NCBI GenBank assembly: GCA_035532075.1
Contig: DATKRV010000006.1
Span: 1-64,000 of the forward strand
Reading direction: 5' to 3'
DNA length: 64,000 nt
Source of the DNA: CAIVND01 sp035532075
GTDB taxonomy: Bacteria; Actinomycetota; Acidimicrobiia; Acidimicrobiales; Bog-793
In this document: in pieces, positions 1 through 7,307 of the stretch
Numbering within the stretch: the first letter of the stretch is position 1
Layout: each line of letters starts with the position of its first letter
Notes under the pieces: generated by a model
The model's input: only the letters and a program-made list of their open reading frames with translations
Told to the model about the DNA's origin: nothing
The model's database searches: none
Position numbers and translations under genes: made by a program

Positions 1-1396
1 GGTTGGAGTTGTCGAGCATCTGCTCGACGCTGCGACCATTGACGACGCCAATGCCGGCATCTTGCCCCTTGGCGACCGCTTCGAGGATGGCTGCCTCACG
101 TTGAAGGGTGACCTTGGTCGAAAAGCGCGTTGCGCCATGGCACTCGATCGCCGACATGCCGTCTTTACGGCGAAGCGATGCAGGAGGGACGGCTGGCAAC
201 GGAGCAGCGAGCGAGACGACCCGAGAATCTCTGAGCACCGTTGTCGCTAGTGATTCAATGCGCGATCGCACCGATTTTGCGTCATTGGCGCTAACGATGG
301 TGGTGAGTACCTCGACGGCGTCCGCGCGGCCAAAGGTCGCGGAGACATCCTGGAGACGGGCAATTGCCTCGGTGATGAGTCCGGTATCTAATTGCCGACT
401 GGCGATGCGCTGGTTGACGACATTCATCACTTTGCCGGTGACCTCACCGAGCCAGGTTGCTGGATCATGGCCAAAGGCAATCGCCTCTTGTTGCCATCGC
501 TCACGGAGCTCACCCGTCGTCGTGTCCGCGTCGATTTTCGGTGTGCGAGTGCGATAGGCGGCGAGCTGGAAGATATCAGCACGCTCATTTGGTGTCATCG
601 ATCTTCCGAGATCTGCCTCTCCCTCAGCAATCAGTTCATCTGCCCACTGCTTGAGCTCTTTGCGACGCGCAGACCACGCGTCTGCAAGGCCAACTGGCAC
701 GCCCTCGATCTCTGCGATGCCGTTGTTGTCCACCTTTGTCCACGAAAGTCCAAGACGCGTCGTGAGCTCCGCGCGAAGAGCTGCCTTGTACAACATGCCG
801 GCGGCCTTCTGATGGGTGAACAATTCCCGTGCGTCGATCGCAAGCCACTTGCCGTCACTGGCGCGCACCTTGTTGGCAACAAGCAGGTGGGTATGCAGTT
901 GTGGGTCAGCAGCGCGCGAGGTGCGGTGCACGAACACGGCTCCGACAAAGCCCTCGGTGTCGACCTGGAGGACGCCATTGTGTCCACGGCGGGTAAAGGA
1001 GGCGTGGTTATCCAGGAACCCCATCGCCACCTCGACGGCTGCCTCATGGGCGTCTTGCACCACCGCAGAGATCTCCTCATCTGCTGTGGCCCAGAGCACA
1101 CTGACGGTCTTCGGGGGTGAGAAGGTCATCGCGAATCCGGCGACGACGCGGTCATCACCGGGTGCAAACGATCTTCCGAGCGCTGAGCCGTCGCGGGGAT
1201 CGGTGCCATGGCCAAAGAGACGCTCGAGCGCCTCAGCACTCATCGCCAATTCACTCAGTCCAAGTGCTGCTGCTCCTCGTCCGACGAAGCGTCCGGGACG
1301 ATCAGCAGCACTCGCGTAGTAGTCCTCGCGACCGCTCGCGACCTCCTTCGCGTAGTAGCTCCACGAGGAGGGAGACATCTTCACGAAGCTCATCAT
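1..1396 (-). CDS. MobF/TrwC-family relaxase, C-terminus cut by window edge
   Basis: The reverse strand is open for 465 codons and runs off the left edge. Near the N-terminus it has paired tyrosines (WSYYAKEVASGREDYY), then FAMTFSPPKTVSVLW, the conserved TrwC/TraI block, then the three-histidine metal site in HRTSRAADPQLHTHLLVAN. Relaxases of this family nick the transfer origin through a tyrosine and carry a helicase domain behind the nickase; the last residues visible (VTLQREAAILEAV) look like the start of that helicase part, which lies outside the window. The start is taken as the first of two adjacent ATGs at 1396/1393; no strong ribosome binding site is visible, so the start is uncertain. 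It marks the region as a conjugative or mobilizable element together with the integrase at 9572-10693. Confidence 0.9.
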   Translation of the reverse strand, partial: MMSFVKMSPSSWSYYAKEVASGREDYYASAADRPGRFVGRGAAALGLSELAMSAEALERLFGHGTDPRDGSALGRSFAPGDDRVVAGFAMTFSPPKTVSVLWATADEEISAVVQDAHEAAVEVAMGFLDNHASFTRRGHNGVLQVDTEGFVGAVFVHRTSRAADPQLHTHLLVANKVRASDGKWLAIDARELFTHQKAAGMLYKAALRAELTTRLGLSWTKVDNNGIAEIEGVPVGLADAWSARRKELKQWADELIAEGEADLGRSMTPNERADIFQLAAYRTRTPKIDADTTTGELRERWQQEAIAFGHDPATWLGEVTGKVMNVVNQRIASRQLDTGLITEAIARLQDVSATFGRADAVEVLTTIVSANDAKSVRSRIESLATTVLRDSRVVSLAAPLPAVPPASLRRKDGMSAIECHGATRFSTKVTLQREAAILEAVAKGQDAGIGVVNGRSVEQMLDNSN

Positions 1397-1631
1397 GAGT
1401 GGAAGAACTCGCTTGGCGAGGCGAGCATCAACGATGCAGAGGTGTCCAACACATCTCCATGTATGACACAAGACAAAAGGCCTGTACAGGGATAGTTTCT
1501 GAACGGTAAAGCGTGGTCAACAGTGGTTGATACGGGATAGTTCGAGTTGGAAGCCAATGCGTTATTGCGGCATCGCACATTGATCGTGAGCAAGCAAAGT
1601 GATTGGACGAGTTACATGCAATGATGATCGA

Positions 1632-2147
1632 ATGGATACCTGGGGCTCCGCGCTCTACGGTGATCCGTGTCGCGAATGCGGGTTTTTGTGGTCTGTGAGC
1701 CTCGACGATGCGACTGTGCTTATTTCGGAGGTGCCGGCCTCCTATGAACAGATACTCGTGAGCGCGACCGGTGCCGAGCGACATCCCGACCTTGGATGGT
1801 CCGTCGGTGCCTACGTCTGTCACGTGGCGGACAATCTGCACATCTGGGCTGAACGACTCGCCGGGGCAACAGCTGGTGCAGGTGCAGTGATCGGTGCCTA
1901 CGACCAAGACCTGCTTGCAGCTGCACGCGCCTACGAGAAGATTCCACTAGCTGCAGCCGAATGGTCACTTCGTCGAGCTGTTGCCGAATGGTTGGAGGTC
2001 GTTGCGCGCTCAGGATCGACTGAGGTTCTCCTCATCCATCCTGAACGCGGAGCACTGACCCTGGAAGATATCGCGTGCGCCAATGCGCATGACGCTCACC
2101 ATCACCTATGGGACATTCAGAGGTCGCTCGAGGCTGTTGCGAACTGA
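1632..2147 (+). CDS. DinB-superfamily protein
   Basis: This 171-residue protein has the helical DinB/maleylpyruvate-isomerase-like pattern: a mid-protein WSVGAYVCHVADNLHIW segment and a C-terminal HDAHHHLWDI block that supplies candidate metal-ligand histidines. The N-terminus carries CRECGF, a CxxC pair seen in one actinobacterial subgroup. Members of the superfamily are often metal- and thiol-dependent enzymes, but no substrate can be named here. The ATG at 1632 (MDTWGSALYGDP) fits the family better than one 33 bases upstream. It sits alone between the divergently transcribed relaxase and the IS-like repeats, so it is probably element cargo. Confidence 0.7.
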   Translation: MDTWGSALYGDPCRECGFLWSVSLDDATVLISEVPASYEQILVSATGAERHPDLGWSVGAYVCHVADNLHIWAERLAGATAGAGAVIGAYDQDLLAAARAYEKIPLAAAEWSLRRAVAEWLEVVARSGSTEVLLIHPERGALTLEDIACANAHDAHHHLWDIQRSLEAVAN

Positions 2148-2435
2148 TCGATGCGAAGGCATCACCAACGATTTGGCGAGCGGCAACATCAATTTCAGAT
2201 CTGTTTCCACGATGAACGCCGCATCACAACGCATCGATCCCGTCTCCAAGCAAAAAAGAGCTCCTCAGGCACTAATCGACCTCTCCTCGCCATCTCCTTG
2301 CAATCCAAATGCAACAGGCGTCTGATCTCGCTCACTGGTGATCTCTGCAATATGTTCTCTTTGCGCAGGTCACAGTGCCAGCTTCAAAAGTTTGCGCGTC
2401 CGCGTCCACGGAGAGGCCTTTGAGCGGCTGCTCGC
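2148..2435. other. Stretch with no supportable gene
   Basis: No reading frame here has recognisable protein character. It lies between the DinB-like gene and the repeated IS-like end and may be eroded insertion-sequence interior, but nothing in the sequence proves that. Confidence 0.4.
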
Positions 2436-2554
2436 GAAAATCGAGCTTAAAAGGAGGCTCTCGGGAGGTCAATGTGAAAAATCGAGCTTAAAAGGAGGTT
2501 GATTTCGAAAATGGAGCTCAGTTGGGAGCTTAGTTGGGAGGTCGATATCGCACA
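2436..2554 (+). mobile_element. Probable IS21-family terminal repeats, transposase genes missing
   Basis: A ~21-nt motif beginning aaaatcgagcttaaaagg occurs at 2437-2457 and 2478-2498, with a diverged third copy (aaaatggagctcagttgggag) at 2507-2527. These alternate with gggaggtcaatgtg and gggaggtcgatatcg. Multiple short repeats of this gagct...gggaggtcgat type ending in a CA dinucleotide are characteristic of IS21-family ends (recalled family knowledge). No istA or istB frame is present next to it, so this would be a stripped end. A 15-codon frame at 2511-2558 with an ELSWELSW repeat lies inside and is probably a by-product of the repeats. Confidence 0.45.
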
Positions 2555-2595
2555 CTGATGGTGAAACGCGGTAATCACGATGAAAAGGTGTCACC

Positions 2596-2805
2596 ATGAA
2601 AGAACAGAACGGTCAGCTGAAGTTCCCCGAACTCATCGACATTGCAACGCTTGCCGATCTCCTCGGAGTCAATCAACGCTATGTCCGGAGGATGGTTGCT
2701 GAGAGGCGAGTACCGATGATAAAGGTGGGCCATCTCGTCCGATTCGATCTCGCGGACATCCGTGAATGGGTCGAGGCACAACGTCAATCTGTGAACGCAA
2801 AGTAA
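2596..2805 (+). CDS. Excisionase-like helix-turn-helix protein
   Basis: A 69-residue protein with the excisionase/MerR-type winged-helix pattern: IATLADLLGVNQRYVRRMV forms the helix-turn-helix and RRVPMIKVGHLVRFDLADI the wing, followed by a basic tail. Proteins of this class bind attachment-site DNA and steer tyrosine integrases towards excision, or regulate element genes. An aaaggtg sequence precedes the ATG at a workable distance. The partner integrase would be the one at 9572-10693, with the toxin-antitoxin island between them. A role as a transcriptional regulator is equally possible. Confidence 0.75.
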   Translation: MKEQNGQLKFPELIDIATLADLLGVNQRYVRRMVAERRVPMIKVGHLVRFDLADIREWVEAQRQSVNAK

Positions 2806-2931
2806 CTACCAGGCCTTTGAAGCTGTCCTGGGTAGACAACCGCATCAAACCGGCGATCCTGCGGCACTCTTCTTTTTCGCCTCAGCCCGGTGATCAGAGG
2901 CCGATGCCGGGCCAAGCGCAAGTTCCGGCGT

Positions 2932-2988
2932 CAATATCAATAAGTATAGCTATCTATACTTATTGATATTGAGCTATACTTTTAGATA
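2932..2988 (+). promoter_or_regulatory. Perfect 18-bp-arm palindrome and promoter of the MNT/HEPN pair
   Basis: The arms caatatcaataagtatag (2932-2949) and its exact reverse complement (2954-2971) are separated by only 4 bases. A further half-site-like ctatacttttagat follows directly. A TATACT -10 box at 2975-2980 lies 8 bases before the ATG at 2989, so transcription would start at or next to the start codon. The palindrome is a strong operator candidate for the winged-helix domain of the downstream antitoxin. Confidence 0.75.
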
Positions 2989-3732
2989 ATGGATCTGAGC
3001 GACCCGACAAGAGCGATTACGCCAACTCTGGATGGACCGGTACTCGCCGTCTTGGCACGCGCGGGCCGGCCTTTGACAGTCGGCGAAATCGCTGAACAGG
3101 CAGCCCGAGGGTCTGAGATTGGGATTCGAAGGTGCCTGGCACGGCTGGTCGACCAAGGAATCGTTCGGGCCGTAGAGATGGGACGGAACCGAGTCCACGA
3201 GCTCAATCGCCAGCATGTCGCTGCGAACGTAGCGGTGGAACTCGCTGGTATCCGTTCGGAGTTCCTGCGTCGCCTCCGTGAGGTGCTCGCCGTTTGGGAT
3301 CTGGCCCCGATTGACGCACGATTGTTCGGCTCTGCGGCTCGAGGTGATGGTGGGCCCGACAGCGACATTGACCTCCTCCTTGTGCATCTGCCCGAGCGGG
3401 GTGAGCAACTTGCGCCGAATCGGGCACCGCACGCGACAGGATTCCTTGGATCTTTGATTGACTTCGCGAACCAGTTAAGCGCCAATTCGACTCGATTCGC
3501 GATGACTGCCCTTCAAGAGAAACAATGGCAGAACCAAGTGGATCAATTGCGAGGTCAAGTTCAATCATGGACTGGCAATCAACTTCAAGTCGTAGATCTC
3601 AGCATTTACGAGATTGCAGGTAAGCGTAAGAGTGGCTCAGAGTTAATCGCGAATATCGATCGCGAAGGTATTGCACTGACCACGAAACCCACGTTCAACT
3701 TTTCGTCGACGTCCACAATCGCATTGAAGTGA
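2989..3732 (+). CDS. wHTH-MNT nucleotidyltransferase antitoxin (type VII-like)
   Basis: The N-terminal ~75 residues form a winged helix (LTVGEIAEQAA, then RRCLARLVDQGIVRAVEMGR). Around residues 108-126 follows the minimal nucleotidyltransferase signature GSAARGDGGPDSDIDLLLV, i.e. GSx(n)DxD with both metal-binding aspartates. Such MNT proteins neutralise HEPN ribonuclease toxins, in the MntA/HepT case by adenylylation. The residues behind the catalytic core (about 150-247) are less conserved-looking. The stop overlaps the HEPN start by 4 bases (GTGA), indicating a two-gene operon. The fused DNA-binding domain plus the upstream palindrome suggests the antitoxin represses its own operon. Confidence 0.8.
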   Translation: MDLSDPTRAITPTLDGPVLAVLARAGRPLTVGEIAEQAARGSEIGIRRCLARLVDQGIVRAVEMGRNRVHELNRQHVAANVAVELAGIRSEFLRRLREVLAVWDLAPIDARLFGSAARGDGGPDSDIDLLLVHLPERGEQLAPNRAPHATGFLGSLIDFANQLSANSTRFAMTALQEKQWQNQVDQLRGQVQSWTGNQLQVVDLSIYEIAGKRKSGSELIANIDREGIALTTKPTFNFSSTSTIALK

Positions 3733-4148
3733 CAAAGCCACCCCGATCTCGCACCGTAAGTGCCAATAGGGAAACGGCACGCGCACGAATGCGGACAGCT
3801 CAGTCCTACCTTGAAATCGCCGAATTGGTCCTCAGGGAACAGGGTCGTGATGAGTTTCTAAACGTCGCAGCTGGTCTCGCGGTCCTTGCTGGAATCGCCG
3901 CTTCTGACAGTATCTGTTCCAGCCGTCTCGGAAGAATACATCGCGGTGACAATCACCGCGCTGCCTCGACATTGCTGGAGACTGCCACTCCAGACGGTCG
4001 CTCACTAGCAAATACATTTCGTCGCTTATTGGATCTCAAAGACGAGGCTCACTACGGCATCCTGATCGTTTCAGCAACAAAAGCCCGCGGCGCCGTGCGG
4101 TCGGCGCGCAGTCTCGTGTCTCGATCAGTCGACGAGTTCGAAAGATAG
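3729..4148 (+). CDS. HEPN-domain toxin partner
   Basis: A 139-residue all-helical protein starting at a GTG that overlaps the upstream MNT gene. The central segment SSRLGRIHRGDNHRAA contains an arginine-to-histidine spacing compatible with the HEPN RNase motif R-x4-6-H, and LDLKDEAHYG near residue 105 matches the C-terminal helix of actinobacterial HEPN partners. HEPN proteins of MNT pairs are RNases held inactive by the nucleotidyltransferase. No tyrosine follows the motif histidine, so the classic HepT RX4HXY adenylylation tyrosine is not evident here. Identification rests mainly on pairing and helical pattern. Confidence 0.7.
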   Translation: MTKPPRSRTVSANRETARARMRTAQSYLEIAELVLREQGRDEFLNVAAGLAVLAGIAASDSICSSRLGRIHRGDNHRAASTLLETATPDGRSLANTFRRLLDLKDEAHYGILIVSATKARGAVRSARSLVSRSVDEFER

Positions 4149-4183
4149 CCACCCTCCCAGCGTTAAGGGTCGCCTGAAAATCG

Positions 4184-4990
4184 TCACGCGGGAGCCAGCC
4201 GCCTTCCCAACTCCTTCAGAACGTCGTGAACCGTCGTACCAAAATCAGTCAGCTCCCAGAGCCCGGACGTCGTGCTGACGCCAATGAATCCTCCGCCACT
4301 AACAAATCTGTGATCCAACAGGCCATCTCGCTGAAGGACGGCCAGAATTGAACGAAGCGCCGGCAAATCCTTCGCGACTAACTCAATCTGAACGTCATTG
4401 AGTTGACCAAGAGGGCTATCAAACTCTTGGCTACCGTCGCCGAGGCCTAATTCATTTGACGTGCGCGTGAATCGATCAAGAAGCTCGAGATGGTTGGGGC
4501 CAAGATTGTGGATCACATCGACAAAGGTCGACTCCCAGTGTCCGTCAGGATTTTCTCCTCGGACCCCGTTCGCGAGCGCAAGCGCGTAAGTGACCAATTT
4601 CTCACGGGTCGCCGTATCTGCTGCGGCCTCGAGGACACGAATGAGTAGTTCCTCAAGTTCGGGATCAGACTCGCAGAGATCGCTCAGTTCCTCGACGCCG
4701 ACCTCCAGGATTCGCGCGGTGAGCTCGAAAAGGCCCTCCTGTCGAGCGCGCTTTCGCATCTCGATTCGACCGAGGACATTCTTGGCAGCGGAGGCGGCTA
4801 CGGGCGAAGCGAAAGCGGCAGCAATCGCGATATCAGGGCCAAGTAGGCCCAGCAGTCCAGCTGTGCCCGCGACCAAGACATCAGACCCGATGCTGGTTCG
4901 AGATTCACCTTCCGCCACGAACCAACGATAAAGCGTGCTGGGATGGCTAGGAAGAGGCCTTCGTAGGACCGTCCACAAAGTACCATTCAA
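4184..4990 (-). CDS. Conserved hypothetical protein with a hydrophobic N-terminal segment
   Basis: I do not recognise a named function. Residues about 35-66 (SDVLVAGTAGLLGLLGPDIA onward) are hydrophobic and Ala/Gly-rich, possibly one or two membrane helices. A helical middle follows (DPELEELLIRVLEAAADTATREKL), then a C-terminal winged-helix-like end (LLDHRFVSGGGF, GLWELTDFGTTVHDVL). Similar Ala-rich proteins with an ELLARALEAA-type helix occur in actinobacterial accessory regions. It is the only leftward gene inside the TA island and converges on the HEPN gene, so it is separate cargo; a defence role is possible but unproven. Confidence 0.55.
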   Translation of the reverse strand: MNGTLWTVLRRPLPSHPSTLYRWFVAEGESRTSIGSDVLVAGTAGLLGLLGPDIAIAAAFASPVAASAAKNVLGRIEMRKRARQEGLFELTARILEVGVEELSDLCESDPELEELLIRVLEAAADTATREKLVTYALALANGVRGENPDGHWESTFVDVIHNLGPNHLELLDRFTRTSNELGLGDGSQEFDSPLGQLNDVQIELVAKDLPALRSILAVLQRDGLLDHRFVSGGGFIGVSTTSGLWELTDFGTTVHDVLKELGRRLAPA

Positions 4991-5097
4991 GGCGGTCGCG
5001 AATGCAGAAGATGGTTACCGAACGCCGGCTCGCCCCGACGCCGACGCCGCCCCAGACGGATATGCACGGCTCAGACGTCACGAGTGCTCCAGGAACT

Positions 5098-5141
5098 AAG
5101 CCGCCAGTCGGAGAACGGAGTGGTCGGCCTACCGACACCAA
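5098..5141 (+). repeat. Interspersed imperfect palindrome, copy A
   Basis: A 44-nt element beginning aagccgccagtcggaga and ending ccgacaccaa. Its inverted ends gtcgg/ccgac could pair. About 35 of 44 bases match copy C at 7729-7772, and the left part matches copy B at 5691-5734. It lies immediately upstream of the phd promoter. Confidence 0.65.
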
Positions 5142-5143
5142 TG

Positions 5144-5180
5144 TTGTACATAATGTAATCGGGTCTTGTACAATATCTCC
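5144..5180 (+). promoter_or_regulatory. Promoter/operator of the Phd-RelE module
   Basis: tacataatgta (5147-5157) is a palindrome around a central A, and ttgtacaa (5166-5173) is a second palindrome. The two are spaced as a Phd-type operator pair. TACAAT at 5169-5174 is a good -10 box, placing the transcription start at about the ATG (5181), so the message is probably leaderless. Confidence 0.55.
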
Positions 5181-5429
5181 ATGGTCAAAATATCTGTCAG
5201 CAGGGCGCGTGAAAGGCTCTCCGAGGTCGTGGAGATGTCGCAGTCCGAGCCGGTTGAACTTGAACATTATGGACGACGAGCGGCGGTCATGGTGAGCCCA
5301 GATCGCTACGACGAAATGCTCGAAGCATTCGAGGAGTCTCAGGACGTGGCCGCGTTTGATGTGGCCCTTGCTGAAGTTGGAGACAATATCCCCTGGGAGC
5401 AGGTGAAGATCGACCTCGGCTGGTTGTGA
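5181..5429 (+). CDS. Phd/YefM-family antitoxin
   Basis: An 82-residue protein with the Phd/YefM fold: MVKISVSRARERLSEVVE is the DNA-binding N-terminus and VELEHYGRRAAVMVSPDRYD the typical beta-hairpin. The acidic C-terminal tail (DVALAEVGDNIPWEQVK) is the part that wraps the toxin in this family. It should bind and inhibit the overlapping RelE-family protein and repress the operon. The ATG at 5181 is preferred over one 15 bases upstream because that would lie within the -10 region. Stop and toxin start overlap by 4 bases. Confidence 0.85.
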   Translation: MVKISVSRARERLSEVVEMSQSEPVELEHYGRRAAVMVSPDRYDEMLEAFEESQDVAAFDVALAEVGDNIPWEQVKIDLGWL

Positions 5430-5692
5430 ACGCCTATCGCATTGAATTTCGCCCGGCGGCACTTCGAGAACTCAACAAAATAGATCGCTCGATGCAACCT
5501 CGAATTCAAGGGGCAATCGCACTACTCGCTAAGGATCCGCGGCCCCCTGCCTCGCGGCCGCTCCGCGGGCGTGAGGGTTACCGACTCAGAGTTGGCGACT
5601 ACCGCATCCTTTACACCATCGATAACGGAGTTTTGCTGATCGTGGTTGTAACCATCGTCGCGAGGTCTATCAGTAACCGAACCAGTTGGTGA
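5426..5692 (+). CDS. RelE/ParE-family toxin with frameshifted C-terminus
   Basis: The first ~75 residues are a normal RelE/ParE toxin: FRPAALRELNKIDRSMQPRI, then PRPPASRPLRGREGYRLRVG and DYRILYTIDNGVLLIVVVTI. The family normally ends with a GHRREVYR-like motif. Here the reading frame instead continues VARSISNRTSW, while the bases at 5653-5676 in another frame spell HRREVYQ followed by TAA. A small deletion at 5651-5657 therefore seems to have removed the terminal motif. The protein is probably inactive or weakened, although the antitoxin is intact. Family assignment is firm; loss of activity is inferred. Confidence 0.8.
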   Translation: MNAYRIEFRPAALRELNKIDRSMQPRIQGAIALLAKDPRPPASRPLRGREGYRLRVGDYRILYTIDNGVLLIVVVTIVARSISNRTSW

Positions 5693-5734
5693 TTCGCCAG
5701 TCGGATTGTGCACCTTGGCCCTCCGACCGCAACA
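5691..5734 (+). repeat. Interspersed imperfect palindrome, copy B
   Basis: It shares gccagtcgga with copies A and C, and an exact ggccctccgac with copy C; the spacer is 2 bases shorter. It begins one base before the last base of the relE frame and separates the Phd-RelE module from the Fic gene. Confidence 0.55.
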
Positions 5735-5952
5735 ATCGGCTAAAGGTCGGATCGCCGTTATCCACCGTTTAATTTCTAGATTTGCCGCGCATGCAGTTTG
5801 CGGGTGCTGTGTTAACACGCATGATGTCATGATCCCCTTAAGGGCTGGATCTGACCCGATGTGTTACTGGCTTCGTGCCTTGTCTCTGATCTGTCGATCA
5901 GGGAGCGCACCCGCCAGGAGAGCCAGCCGACCTGTGCCTCACCTCGTAAGCT

Positions 5953-7158
5953 TTGAATGTGGCTCGATCCCGTGCAACCCTGAGAGAGCTGGCCCGGCAG
6001 GCGAGTTTAGAAGAGGACGATGCCCTACTTATGCTTTGGGAGATTGGACTCGACGTATCGTCACCTCTCCAGATCCTGCGCGGAAGGCAGTACGAAATAG
6101 CTCGCTCGGCCCTTCGGATTCCGAATGCGCGGATGCTCCGCGAAGTTGCTTACCTTGCGCGAATTGCCGAGCTGTCAGAACTTGAAACACGTCAGCGGCT
6201 TCGTTCGGGAGGAGTCCTGTTGATCGACGACCGACGCATCCCGCGTGGCTCGTTCTCCCAAGCTAAAAAGATTCTTGATATTCAATCGGCGGTCGCGCCT
6301 GACCTCGATGGCCTAGATGAGGCGACCGAAGCCGATAAACTCACAGCAACATTCGAGCTTCCGATTGTCGGAAGAATTGAGTCACTCCAATATCTGTCGG
6401 CCGAGGAAGTCGCGAACATTCATTGGATCTTGGTCGCTGAGTTCGCCAACACGAGCGACCCGATGTCGCCACCGGGCGTGCGAGATCAAAACTTACTGGA
6501 AGGGGCCATGGGTCGGCCTCAGACCTCTCTCGGAGGTCAGTACAAGTATCCCACCGCCCCCATGGCGAGCGCCGCGCTTCTCCACTCTCTAATCCTGGAT
6601 CATGCGTTTTACAACGGGAACAAGCGTACGGCGCTAGTCGCCTGCCTCGTGTTCCTGCAGAGAAATCGATACCTCTTGGAGTCCCCAGAGCTACCACTAC
6701 TTCAATTTATTGTGAAGGTCGCCAAGCACGACGTTTGCGATGATTTCGAAGGGCCTTACGGCGCTGACCGCGAGGTTCATGCGATCGCTAAATGGATCGA
6801 GTGTCGTACCCGTCAGGTGGAGATTGGCGATCGCGTCATGAAGTTTCGCGACTTGCGCCGTATCCTCGCGCACGCCGGGTGCGAGTTTCAGGTCCTTTCG
6901 GGCAGTCGGATACTCATCACGCGTCAGGTAACCCGCGATGGATGGTTTAAGCGTCAAGGGCACCGTCTTCAGTCGCATAATTATTACGGCGGCGCTGGCC
7001 GGGACGTCGACGTTAATACGGTCCAAAAGATTCGTCATGAGCTGTGGCTAGATGAGGACCACGGTGTGGATTCGAAGGCGTTCTATGGTGAGTTGCCTGG
7101 TGTCGATGAGTTCATCGCAAAGTATCGAATGACGCTTCAGCGCCTCGCGAAGTGGTAG
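5953..7158 (+). CDS. Doc-type Fic protein with IF2-N-like and HicA-like flanking domains
   Basis: A 401-residue protein. Residues about 7-52 (TLRELARQ ... ALLMLWEIGLDVSS) resemble the N-terminal domain of IF-2, and residues 58-108 look like a second related repeat. Residues about 140-290 are a Doc-type Fic domain: RDQNLLEGAMGRPQTSLGG, then the catalytic HAFYNGNKRTALVACLVFL (H-x-F-x-x-GNKR). The C-terminus (about 296-375: MKFRDLRRILAHAGCEFQ, YYGGAGRDVDVNTVQKI) has the HicA pattern, but GSR replaces the usual GSH catalytic histidine. Doc enzymes phosphorylate EF-Tu. No antitoxin gene lies beside it. Start is TTG at 5953 or GTG at 5959; no clear ribosome binding site. The Fic part is certain; the flanking domains are pattern-based. 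Confidence 0.75.
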   Translation: MNVARSRATLRELARQASLEEDDALLMLWEIGLDVSSPLQILRGRQYEIARSALRIPNARMLREVAYLARIAELSELETRQRLRSGGVLLIDDRRIPRGSFSQAKKILDIQSAVAPDLDGLDEATEADKLTATFELPIVGRIESLQYLSAEEVANIHWILVAEFANTSDPMSPPGVRDQNLLEGAMGRPQTSLGGQYKYPTAPMASAALLHSLILDHAFYNGNKRTALVACLVFLQRNRYLLESPELPLLQFIVKVAKHDVCDDFEGPYGADREVHAIAKWIECRTRQVEIGDRVMKFRDLRRILAHAGCEFQVLSGSRILITRQVTRDGWFKRQGHRLQSHNYYGGAGRDVDVNTVQKIRHELWLDEDHGVDSKAFYGELPGVDEFIAKYRMTLQRLAKW

Positions 7159-7307
7159 CCCCAGCTATTCACTATCCGCTTCTCATAGCAATACTTGTTT
7201 AGGAAGAGGTTTACACCATCTGTCATGTTGGCAGTGTGATCGCTTGTCAGACTTTCCAAGTCGCCATGTGCCGCAGCGTTTCGGTATCCTGCCCCGATAA
7301 TGTGTAC

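Noticed and set aside
392..1120. A 242-codon plus-strand frame in the relaxase region
   Set aside because: The opposite strand carries the complete TrwC motif set; the plus frame has no recognisable protein features.
2511..2558. A 15-codon frame with ELSWELSW preceded by aaaggagg
   Set aside because: It arises from the IS21-like repeats, and nothing indicates that it is a gene; recorded only as part of the repeat feature.
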